Shown: piece after piece, positions 35,401 to 47,400 of the stretch | Position numbering within the stretch: position 1 is the first letter of the stretch | Layout of the letters: each line of letters begins with the position of its first letter | Assembly: GCA_004194705.1 (NCBI GenBank) | Contig: SADC01000292.1 | Coordinates: 40,920-104,919, forward strand | Source of the DNA: Ditylenchus dipsaci | Lineage: Eukaryota; Nematoda; Chromadorea; Rhabditida; Anguinidae | Length of the DNA stretch: 64,000 bases | Reading direction: 5' to 3' | Notes under the pieces: model-generated | Told to the model about the DNA's origin: nothing | The model's database searches: none | What the model saw: only the letters and a program-made list of their open reading frames with translations | Made by a program: the position numbers and the translations under genes

Positions 35401-38400
35401 ATCTTTCTTAGTTTGCTATTTAGTCATGCTTTCGTTTACAGATGTCTTCGCTAACTTCTCCAGGACTCCAGAGCTCAAGTGCTAAAGACGTCGTCAGGAA
35501 TTGGTTTGGGACAACTTCAGCAAAATGGTCGAAGCTGATGGAGAAATCAAGTGGAAATGCACCGAATGTGGAGATGTACTCTTTTTTCATGTAAAATTCT
35601 GCTAATATTTGTTTCTTTAGCGACTAAGCAACCATAACATCTGTTTCTCGACATTGGGAGTCTAAGCACAGGGATAAGCAGCAAGCAGCTGTTAAATTGG
35701 ATCAAGTATTCCCGAAGGTGACATTATGTCCAAGAATAGGTAAGAATTCACTATTTTAGTAGGATTATGATCAACTATCTTAGATCTGCACAAGTACAGA
35801 ACGCTCTCTCAGATGTTGTCGCGATTCCAAGCTTGTCATTACACTTGTTATTGCATCCTCTGTTCCAAAGACTGTTCCATGTGTTAAACTCGAAGATTCA
35901 GGTATATTTTGCACTTACCGATAACTTGTCTTATAACGGTTTTCTCAGCTTCAAATAGCTTTGGCACATTGAAAAGTTTGCTCAGCAATCGTTGCGAAAA
36001 GGTTCTAATGCAAATGAAAGCTGATCTCAAGAAATTGCTGCACAGATGCTCTCTCACTTGTGATGTGTGGTCAGACAAGAGCTTAAACAATTCTTATCTT
36101 GGTAAAATTTATCATTGCAAAGCCTAGAAAAGGTCAATTTTTCTTCGCATGTTAAGGAGTAACTCTCCATTATTGTGATCAAGCAGCTGTTCTAAGACGT
36201 GTTTTTCTCGGCCTAAGCAAGCTGACCGGTCCGCATACAGGAGATTTGATTCGACGCGAAACCGAAATCATTCTCGACAACTATCGTCTTCCTCTGCGAA
36301 AAGTTTTCAAAGTGGTCACAGATGGTGGAAGCAATATGGTCAAAGGTTTCCGAGATATCATTTCAAGTAAGTTTTAGTCCGAATCCAATTACAGAATTTG
36401 TAAAATTGTTAGTCGATGTGTGTCTTCAATGGCTCGATCAAGGAGAGTGTGGAAATGATGAAGAAGATGAGGAAGAATACCAGTACGATAGTACGCTTGA
36501 TCTATCAATCCAGTATGTTTCAACATTATAGCACTTTAATAATTTTAGCATTGAATCGACTTACCTTAGGTCTGCTTATCCTCTACGCATTGGCTGTTTC
36601 GCACATGCTCTTCAATTGGTGATTATGACGATGTTCAAGAAAAACTTTGCTTCTCATTCTGGCTATCAAACGTTTTGCGCTCTCACCAATCAATTCAGAC
36701 GCTCGACAACTGCCAAGGAGGTGTCTTTTAGTGTTAATTAATAAGTTATTTGTTACTTTAACTGCATTTTAGGAGCTGAAAAGCGCCTGTGGAAAACAAA
36801 TATTGCTTTCCTCAAACACCAGATGGGCGTCGCAAATAGTGGCCATTGGTAGATTTTTGGAAATCAAAGAGTATGCATTAGAGATAGCTGAGTTAAAAAA
36901 TTGGGAATATCCTACAGAATCAGAAATCAAAGTGAGTTTCAGAATTGTAATTTTTTCGTGTTATAATCACTAGGTTTAAGTTTTTGCAAGAGTCGTATAA
37001 CTTAATGAAAATTTTCGTCGATGTTCTGCGAAGAGTCCAATGTGAGAAGACTGTAACCGTTTCTCGTTGTTATGGCTATTTGAAAGCAATTTACAAGTCC
37101 GTGGAAAAATTTAAGGTTTTTTTTTCTTCTGTATTGCTTTTGGCGCTTAACATATAAATATAGAGCAATAACTCTCGGTCTGAAGTCGCCTCCAGCTTGA
37201 AGTTCTTCTCAATTCCCGATTCGATTGCATTATGAAAAGCGAGTCTTCCAAATTTGATCCTACGTTCTTTATGGCAACTGCGCTTGATCCAACACTTCCA
37301 GTATTATGAGTGAGCAAGATTACAGAACTGCTGTAATTTCAATACAAATATGGTAACTTTTACTGTAACAATTCGATATTCTTACTCCCTTCCAGGTCAA
37401 TATCGAAGATGTCGCTCTTGAACAACAACTACAAGTAGGATGCGATTTGAACTCAACATTAGATCAGCTGCTGGGAGAAGTTGCCATAGAAAGCCGTAAT
37501 TCTGGATCAAATAGCAGTCAAATTTCTGCCAATTCTCTACTCGACCAAATGCTACATCGTGTGCGGAGTGCAACGACAGTTGGTCGTGATTCAATTGACG
37601 CTCTGAATATTGGTCTTCGTTTCTGGATACAGTAAGCAAACCTCTTAAACAGTTCGGGTGACTATCAGTTTTTTTTCTAGGACGCAAGAGCTATTGCTAT
37701 TCTTGCTTTGGAGGTTTTGACTATTCCAGCTACAAGTGCTCCTATTGAACGCATCTTTTCTCAGCAGGATTGGCAACATCACACAGAACAAAACATCTTT
37801 TGATTTATTAAATTCACAGCTAGTTGTTTACTGTAATAGCTTTCGTCACGATGTTTGATATTGTTAAGAGAAATCAATAAAATCTGGTTCCTTAGCCTAT
37901 TCATCCGACTTTTAAAGGTAGTGTGGTTTTGTCTTTCAGTTATTGGCTTGTCTTTAGACACAGAGTAGGTTGCGTACATTTTTTGTATTCTAACATGTTT
38001 CTTGGCATGGTTGAGCTTGTCCTGGAATTTAAAATAGCCTGCGAGTACGCACAAACCATGAATGACACAAAACAAATAGAATGTTAAAGGTGCACGGAAA
38101 GAATAATCTGAGTAATGATGGCAGACAGAGAATCGTAAAACTACGGCAAATTCCAAACAGTGAGTTTCAAATTTAAACTCACACTCAGCTCACAGTGAGT
38201 CTCACACCGAATAACATCACACTCACACCTCACACTGTGATCTCACATCACACCTCACACTCACACTCACATCACACCTAAACTCACACTCACAGTCACA
38301 CTCACACTTAAACTCACACTCACAGTCACACTCACACCTAAATTCACACTCACAGTCACACTCACACCTGATGTGAGTGTGAGTTTTTTCTCAACTGACT

Positions 38401-41400
38401 ATCAAGTGTCACTGTGACGTGACACTTCACAGTGGCACAGTCACACTCACAGTGTGAAACTCACACCTCACTGGAGAACCAGCAACCTTCAAATCTGTTT
38501 GAATTTGAATTGAAACGATTTCCATGCGAGGACCAGAGGAAGAGTGACCCTACCTTAAGATGTGAGTAAGGCCACTGGGTATGCAAATGACCATGCTGAA
38601 CACGAATTCGGTCAGAATTTGGTTCAAATCTGTTTGATTTGAATTGAAACGATTTCCATGCGGGACCAGATACGGACAAGAGATGTACCCTACCTTTAAG
38701 ATATAAAGGCACCTGGGTATGCAAATGACCATGCTGATTACGAATTCGGTGTCAGAATTTGGTTATTGCGTAACAGGGAAGCAAAAAATAAAAATTACGC
38801 GGAAATATCCGTCACGGAATTATCCACCGCGGAATTGTCTCTCGCGGAATTCACTCCGTCCAAATAGTGTGTTGCATGTGAGCGGCATACCTGCGCCCCA
38901 AAATTTAAAATGATCAGTCTCACATGAATTTGACCAACGACTTATATGAAATTTGGCTTTGACTTCTTTTTCCAATTTTTTGAATTCCCATCTTTTTTAA
39001 ATTTTTGTTTTTTTACTGTTTGGGACACACATTTGAGCAAATCCTAACATGCGCTTGCCTATCCTCTGCCTAAGTTCAAAAAGATTGCAAAACATGCACT
39101 AAACAGCTAAAAAAATAATAAAGATGAAAAATGTGCGAATTTTAAAAAATCGGAAAGGGATACCGTATTTCCTCTAATAAGCGCGCCGGCGCGCTTATTT
39201 TTCAAACCCCCAAAAATCGGAAATTTGGAATTCGATTTCGAGATTTTTGGGTGCTCAACTAAAATCTAAAAGTGGAATCGGTAGAGCTCGTGGGAGTTAA
39301 GAAAACGTATCAAACAGCTTTGGAATAAAAATTCTCTGAGCTGAGATATAGGCCCTCAAAGTAGGGGGTGCGCGCTTATTAGAGCATGCGCGCTTATTAG
39401 AGGAAATACGGTAAGTGATTCTAGGCGGTCATGTGCGTAGGCAAATGAGCGTCATTTATACGCACGACGCGGATCTGAAGGCGGCTCCAGAGTGCAGATT
39501 TACTTTTTTTATCGAATTTTTTACCTATTTGTAGATTGAAAATATCTTATTCTTATGCTGGGCTTATATGTGTCCTGATTTTTGAATGAGCGCCTTCAGA
39601 ATTTTTTTTATTTTATTCGCAAAAAATTTACTCAGTATACATCATTATCTCCCGTGACTGTCTTTACCAGACTAAAGTAACACATACCGCATTTTCTCTA
39701 TTAAACCCCATGCGGGATTTTTTTTCAACCCCTAAAATCGGAAAAATTTTGAGTTCGATTTCGAGATTCTTTGGTGCTCAAGGAAAATCTGAAAAGTGTG
39801 ATTAGGTAAACTCGTGGTAACTAAGAAAACGCAAGAAACAGGTTTGCGAAATGGTTACTCTAGGCTGAGATATAAGGTCCGTAGGGTGGGGGATTATTAG
39901 AGAAAATACGGTAGCCATGTTGTCTTTAAAATGTTATAATTTAAGGGCAACCCATTCCAAAAATCAGGGCATTAGCCACAAAAAACTCCTAGCCACGAAA
40001 AGCACAACTGCAAAGTTTTGCAAGAGAAGAAAAACAGTTTTGGCCATTTTTGCGTGCGCTTTTAGAAAGTGCGTGTTATCTATCTATGAATTTCTAGTTT
40101 TTTTTCTTATAAGAATTTATTGGCATTTTATAGTTCTGGATCTTCTTTTTACAAAAAGCTGTCAAAAACAAAAATAATAAAAGAATTTAGTGAATAAAAT
40201 AATCGGTCCGAAAATTCTAAAAATTATTTTTACAAATCAGTAAAATTAAATCAAAATTTCAGAGAGAAATTCGAGTGGGACTGTGAATTGGAGAAGTGGA
40301 TCAGTGAATGGATGAGTGCAGGCTCATCATCCGCCACTACTTCTGCCACTGTCTCTTTGGACGTGTCTAGTGCTGCTGTGGCAATCGCACTGACGCCGAC
40401 TCAGGCACTTTTAGTGGGGAAGAGGACGAACAAGCTATAACCATAGCCTCCTCTTCTGTTATGGTCAACTCCTCTAATTCCTCTTCTATTGAGCAGTTGA
40501 GCGAGGTGACAACCCATTGGAGGTTAGTCGAGATTTTTTAGTGAATTTCATCAATTTCTGGAATACCGGATGATTTTAAAAATTCTAAAATTTGTTTTTA
40601 TAATGGAATTGACTCTCTATGTATCGGTTTTCCCCGAAAAAATATGCCTTGATGCCCTGTGGTTTTTTCGGATATTTTTTTCAAATTGTACCTTGATTAT
40701 CGGCCGGAATCCTATAAGTAAATCGACTATGCTCTACAAGATAAATTTTTCGGAATAAGCGAATTTTATTTTACAGTTCGTGGGTTTCCCTTGTAAGATT
40801 ACAGAGTTAAGGTCATTTTTTGATTAATAATTTTCAAATATTTTGGGGCTTGAAAATAAGGAGGCATACCAACTTGTTAGATGAAAGTCGGTAATCAAAA
40901 ACCAATTCTGTTAGTAATAGAGTAGCCAATCGATCTCTTAACACCGATTCAAGCCCAATTTTAACTATTTGCAGAACGATGCCCTCAACCAGCTTATAGC
41001 CTGTCTTCACTCCACTACCTACAAGCCAATTCTTGAGCCACTCTGTCAAGTCCTGCTAGATTTGCTGAAAGAGATTGGCAAGCAAAAGCTAGTATCTCAA
41101 TCAGAAGCCATTCTCCAACAATTCCGTGACTTGCTTCACGCTCCCACAACAAATGGCAACAATAATAACAACAGTAACAGTGGAGCGCCCAATGTTGTTG
41201 CCAGAGCACCACCGCCTCCACCGCCATCCATCAAACTTATTCTATCCAGCCCCAAAGTAGTGGGACCCCCGCCTCCAATCAACGGACTGATGTGCGGGGA
41301 GAGATCCAAAGACTTCTTGAAAGGCACAAATACCTCAGCTGCTTCTAGGGATGAGGTCAAAGTGGATATTCCCAATGCTCTGAAGCTGAAAACTGTGCCA

Positions 41401-44400
41401 GCGGAAGGAAAGAAAATGCGACATTTGCAATGGTTCGAATTAATCAATTCTAAAATTTTACCGATTCATCGAGCAATCAAATTTTCAAGTGACACATGAA
41501 TGGATAGGAAATAGACAATACATATGAAAACGAAAAAGTATTAGTAACGAGCAAAAACAAAAATAGCTGACTTACACACGCATGGATTCTCCCTTTAGAT
41601 AATTAAAATCCGCTTAGATGACCATAATCCTTACTAAGTTTAGAGAGTTTAGGACACGGACATTTCACTCTCCGGACATTTCACTCTTTGGGACATTTCA
41701 CTCTTTGCGACACTTCACTCTTGAAATCATTAAGAAAATTCAAAATGAAAATCAATCAAGAATTGTGTTTGAAATTTGCAGGACCTTCGGTATTAAAGGG
41801 GGGGGGGAACTTTATATACGCATCGCCTTTTGTCGAAAGTTCTAGTCCCTCTGGGGGTTTTAATTTACTTTTTTAGTAAGTTTTTTGACTTTCAGGTCCA
41901 AAAATCATCGAGCAATCGATTGCAAACATTTTCAGCACTGCTTTGCTGTCATCAACTGCCTCAATTTTGCGATTTTTGGCAAATGACCACCAAATTAGAG
42001 GAAACCAGCCAAATGATGCGTATTTAGACTAATATAGCCTGAGCCTCCGCCAAATTTATTTATTTGCTCACATGTTTAGTGACTTTCTAGAGTCAGAATT
42101 TCATGGCGAACAAGATAGAAATTATTTCACACCAAAATCACTTCCGGAAAACAAGATAGCTAGCGAAGGTTTGACCAAGGAACAATAGAGTACTATTGAG
42201 GGGGAGGATTTCGGTATTATTTAGGAACTGACTTTTATTGCGATTTCAATTGACATTATTTTATACAACCGTATGCTGAAAATGACGGCAAGAAGCAGGG
42301 CTACATTTTGAGTGTAAGGTTGCAAATAAGTATGTAAATTAAAATTGGGAAAAAACGTCAGATCCGGGATAATACCGTAAAGTACTGGTATAGTCCTATT
42401 GAAAATTTCACCGAATTGGAATTTTTGAATTCTAGCTAAAACTTTATACCAACTTTTCATCCGTATGATAGCTCAAATGAAAGCCCAGAAGCTTGGCTAC
42501 ATTTTGACACTAAACTTGTAAATAAAGAAGAAAAAAAGGGTTTGCACCAGTGGCAGTCGAACCTGTGACCTAAGGCGATGCGTATATAAAGTTCCCCCCC
42601 TTAAAGGGCCTGACCTCTTCCTACTCGGTGGTCCCCGCCAATTCAAAAATTTTCCCTTGATTATTGGACTTCTGCACGGATTTTTCCGCTAGGTTTCTAA
42701 CAAAACTAAGCCTAAATTTGATTTCAGGCCTAGTTTTGTTAGAAACGTGGCGGAAAAATCCGTACAGAAGTCCAATGATCAAGGGAAAATTTTTGAATTG
42801 GCGGGGGACCACCGAGTAGGAAGAGGTCAGGCCCTTTAAGAGGTCTTAGGTCCCATGAAAAGCCGCTACCTAGGTAGTGCCCCGGTATCAGTACTCTGGT
42901 CATTGCCTAGGTAGTAGTATTCAGGCAGTAGTACCACTGTGTCGAGCTACCCGAAGTTATATTCAGGTGCATAGTTGCACGGGCGCCGGCCTGACAATTT
43001 TTGAGCCGATCTATATTTAAAAAAATAGCCGGCGCCATCGCCCGTACAACTATGCTCAGGTGGTGCGAGAGAGTGAAATGTCACGTACCCAGAGAGTTTC
43101 AAAGATGATTTTAACATTTTCGAAAGTTCACAAAAAACAATCAGTATTATTACTGGAAGTTAAACAATAAAAGGGCGAACACATGACCGGAGCAGACTTA
43201 CGATCCAAGAACGCAATCCTAGACCACGAATGGCGCGCACCAGATGCGCAATACCCAACGACAGAGCTGTTGTCGAGGAATACACAATAAGCTGTTACAA
43301 GAGAAAATCAGTTTATTAGACAGCACTTACAACGGGAAATAATCAGAAGTTGATGAAGACATGTAGTGTTTATTCTTGGTTTCAACAGAAGCTAGAAGCG
43401 GCGAGGACGATTGGGATCACGGAACACAGGAAAGAACAGCCCATCAAGGAAGATCCGGACTTCATCTTCGGCATCAGGAGGTGGAGGATACTTAAAAACT
43501 AGCTGATGAAAATGGTTGATAGAGAATAGCACATACCATAGCAAGCACATTGACACTGTCTCCTTGATTCAGAGGTTGGAATCCATAAGAAGAGGATCCA
43601 TATATTCCGTTTCTTCAGCTGCATATCTTCGAACCACTGGCACAGTCTCTTCGTGACGGATGCGACTTAGAAAAGGATTGCTTCTTCTTGGAATTCTTAT
43701 CGGCGTATCCCCATAGCAGTATTAGTCGATGGAATCAAGTTGAAAGGATGACGAAGCACATTGTTTCGCGAACAACCACAGGAATTTCATTGGCAGCAGG
43801 GAAGAAGACTGGAGAAACAGCTGCAGTTGAATTGTCCAATTGGTTCGACGAGTCAGTAGGAGAAGAGTGAAGAGAAGATTGGTCAGTCATTTTGCACGAG
43901 AGAGATCAGTTGAAATGAAACGAGTGTCACAAAGCGTTTCAAAGCGTCCAAATAAACCAATTTAACGTTTTTGCGGGGATTCGAAAATTTATTTTTGCTG
44001 CTTTTTCTATGAGAATAATAGACTGCAACTTCAACTGTGCACAACGAAATTTGGAAGTTGAGGTGGCAGATTAGAAATTGAGGAACTTCTTATAAAAGGT
44101 CTCATGGAAATTCTCAATCCTCTATCATGAGAAAGGCATTATTAGTATAGTTGGCAGGTCGAACAGCCAAGCTCGAGCTATTTTTTTTTAAAATTAATCG
44201 CTCGTCAACCCTGATCATTAGACTTGTGTAGCAAACTAAAATTTGAGAGCAGGTCTGTAATAGCGAGAGAAAAACTTGCATTAACAACATTTTTTCCGCA
44301 CTTGGTTCTGTACTACCGTTTTTCAATTAGCTAGAATAAGTGATTTTCTAAGAATGTGTATTTTTCGACATATATTTTCAGATGAGTTCGAAGAAAAGAC

Positions 44401-47400
44401 GACAGGTCTATGCCATTCGACACGCTGAGAGGTCATCTCTGAATTTCGAAATTAAAAACTTATCTTCCGACCTTTAGGGAAGATAACATCAATCCTTTTG
44501 GTTCTACAACAGTATTTTCACGAAGGACAACACACCTTTATCTGAAAGAGGTCTTCTGCAAGCCAAAGAACTGCACGAACGGTAGTTTCTGACGGCACAC
44601 TCTGATGACAGGAAATTTTTTTTTTCAGATTCAGAGATTTCAGGAAGGACTATGTATTCTCATCTCCTTATTGCAGAGCAGTACAGACGGTTATTTTTTC
44701 CTTGAATATTTCATAAACTTTTGTATGTCTTCAGGCCAGCGCCATCCTGAAGGGCGACAAGACGAAGGTTTTATCGAGCCTGGCTTCCTCGAGGTTTTCA
44801 CCAATTGGTTTCGATTAATTCTGGCGAACCATCACTTTTTAGTCGTCAGCTGTTATCAGTGAAGCTATTACCGGATTCGAGAGTGTAGAAGATACTGAGC
44901 GCCGTTTTCCTGGTCTGATCGATGCAAGCTACAAGCCCGTCCATGCTGATGTGAGTCAAGAAGAAGAACAGTGGGGGAATCTGGGATGCAAGAAGCGGGT
45001 ATTCGATACGATGAGTAAAATTCTTAAAATGTGCAAGGAAGGTTTGTGATTTTCTCTTTTGATTACTTCTTATTCCCTGTTCGTCCTGCAGGTTCCAATA
45101 TTCTGATTATTGGGCACAAGTCGTCCCTGGCTGCGGTTCACATCTTCTTCACAAGGGACAGAGCTATATATCCAGGGCAAGCAACCGTAACCAAGTATGT
45201 TGAAAGCAGTGTTTCAGGAGTATTTACCTGTCAGTACCAGTGCGATTGTCGACATCTCTCAGACAGGAGCGATTTGCGGGGAAATTCAAGAGTTTATTGA
45301 TTTGTTGTGGTATGTAAATCTCACGTTATGTATTGTGATCAAATAAAGTTACATTTTGTTGTATTGATAAGTTTTTTTAAATATCTTCCCTGCTTGACAA
45401 TTTTTTGGTATGGAAACCATGTTGTCTACGTTATTCTTACTAAGTCGGTCACTACACCTGTGAAGATTGATCCCCATCAAGATTTAAGAAAAAAAGTTAT
45501 CAAAAAATTGAAGAGTTTGGTTCGTCCCTCTGGATGGAGTTCTGAGCGATTATAAGTGGTGATGTAGAGCTTGCTGGTTCGAATCCACCTGGGCGCATAC
45601 CGTATTTCCTGTAATAAGGCGGCATGCCGGCTTATTTTTCAAACCTCTGAAATTCGAAAAATTTGAATTCAATCTCGAGATTTTCGGGTGCTTAACCAAA
45701 ATCTAAAAATTAGAATCGGTAGAGCTCGTGGGAGTTAAGAAAACGCATCAAACAGATAACCAAATATTTACTCTGCTTCGAGATATAGACCCTCGAAGTT
45801 GGGGTGCCGCCTTATTAGAGGGTGCCGCCTTATTACAGGAAATACGGTACCTTATTTTTTTATCATGATTTTGAGTATTTGAGTGGTGTAGAAGTCCATA
45901 CACTCATCGACAAGGTAGCTGGTTCCAACCCCTTCTTGATGCAATCAGTCCTGAATAGAGGACCTCGATTCATGTCCTGGTCACTAGGTGCTTAACGGGG
46001 TTCGGAGACCATAAAGTGCTTTTAGATGCCCTCCGAAAACGGTGTCTCTGTGACTAAAACAGCCAATTCCGCGTCGAAATAAGATTTATGGCCAAAACAA
46101 GAACTCTATGACCAAAAAGATATACCACCCAAAAATATCCACGGAAAAAGTTCTTTACCAAAAAGCTTTCTTACCAAATGTGCCTTTACCAAAAAAATTT
46201 TTACCAAATGTGCCTCTACCAAATGTGTCTTTACCAAAATTTTTTTTTACCAAAAAGTTTTTTGGCCAAGGTTAAGAACAAGCACCCCACTCGAGTAAAG
46301 AACAAGCACCCCAAAAATCAATAGGGGGACCAAGGCAAAAAAAAAAGGTGCCTTGGTCCCCCTGTTGATTGTTTTTATTTTTTAAATTTTTTTGTCTTGG
46401 TCCCCCCTATTGATTTTTTTAGGGTGCTTGTTCGTTACCTGTGCCAGTTTTTTTACCAAATGTGCCTTTTACCAAATATTTCTTTACCTTTCTCGGTGCA
46501 GCCGAGTACAGTAAGGGGACCCTCGCCAAAAATACAACAGATTTGAATTAGGGCTCTTGCTGTTGAAAATTTTAATCAAAAGTCTGTTTGATCCCATTTA
46601 CAATTTCTAATTTGTAGGACGAAAATCCCACTAAACGCTATAGTACAAACTGTAGCATCAGGATCAGGCTTGAAAGATGGGCAGACACAATTGAACAACA
46701 ACATTTGGCAAAGGATGAGTCATATGAATGTGATGCTTCTGAGTGAGTTAATAAGAAAATAAATTTACAGCGAATTATTAAAATCATTCCAAAAAATTGA
46801 ACATCGGCTACAACTTTATAAAATGTGTTATGTTTTGATATAAATGGCAGCCTGAAAAACATGATAACTAAATAATTCGGAAAAATTGAAATTCCCAAGG
46901 CTTCCTATTTGTTTGGTCCCTAAGTCACCAGAAATCACTAAGTTCATGTTTAGTCCATTTTCGAGATATCTTGTGACCTAAATTTCTGACTATTTACCCA
47001 AGTATTAGCCTTTTTTCCTGATCTGTCTAAAAATTATAATAATTTTAATGCTCAAAGATAAGCCAAAGTACAATACTACAGAGTCAATATATTTGCAAGA
47101 AAGTTGAATGGAAAAATGACTGTCAATAATATCCAAATTTGCTTTTTACAGAAGAAAGGCTTGACTTCTCCGAATTGGACCACAACTTCTGCAACAACCC
47201 AGCTGCATCTGGTCAATCTGCCACTGCCTCGCTCAATTTCAACCAGCTTTCCAACCAGACCAATCACAACCTGTAGTTGTTAGTTTGATAAGTGGCAAGA
47301 GGAACTTGAGTGTGAATATATTCCTGAAGATGTACAAAGATGTGGATAAACTCATCGAAAATCTGAATGATGGGCAGTCAGAATTGGTGGGACTGGAAAG

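Larger units (their letters stand above)
33990..38860. mobile_element. Composite inverted-repeat structure enclosing a hAT transposon
   Basis: The left arm (33990-34100 and 34620-34700) is inverted at the right (38490-38860). CCGCGGAGGATAATCACC faces GGAATTATCCACCGCGG. ACCAAATTCTGACAC faces GTGTCAGAATTTGGT. ATGGAAATCTTTTCAATTC faces GAATTGAAACGATTTCCAT. The right arm holds a tandem duplication of about 130 bp (38490-38626 and 38627-38765). A separate inverted repeat (34201-34635, TAGTACCAAAATACTTAA) sits in the left arm. No target duplication was resolved. Confidence 0.6.
41650..43090. mobile_element. hAT-like element with GGACATTTCACTC repeats; 8-bp TSD AGAGAGTT
   Basis: The left end TAGGACACGGACATTTCACT and the right end AGTGAAATGTCACGTACCC are inverted, with exact flanks AGAGAGTT at 41642-41649 and 43091-43098. 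Three to four GACATTTCACTC units sit at the left tip. Nested inside are a TTAA-flanked MITE (42605-42835) and a small GGGCGCCGGC hairpin (42970-43054). It lies in the formin intron. Confidence 0.75.

Noticed and set aside
34992..35485. Cys/Glu-rich and Ser/His-rich frames across the GTGTGAG array
   Set aside because: They are pure products of the tandem repeat at the hAT tip, not a metallothionein-like protein.
41465..41920. ATCGAGCAATC direct repeat (41466 and 41907) as a target duplication
   Set aside because: The first copy lies in the formin exon, but no terminal inverted repeats adjoin either copy, and the AGAGAGTT-flanked element overlaps the interval.
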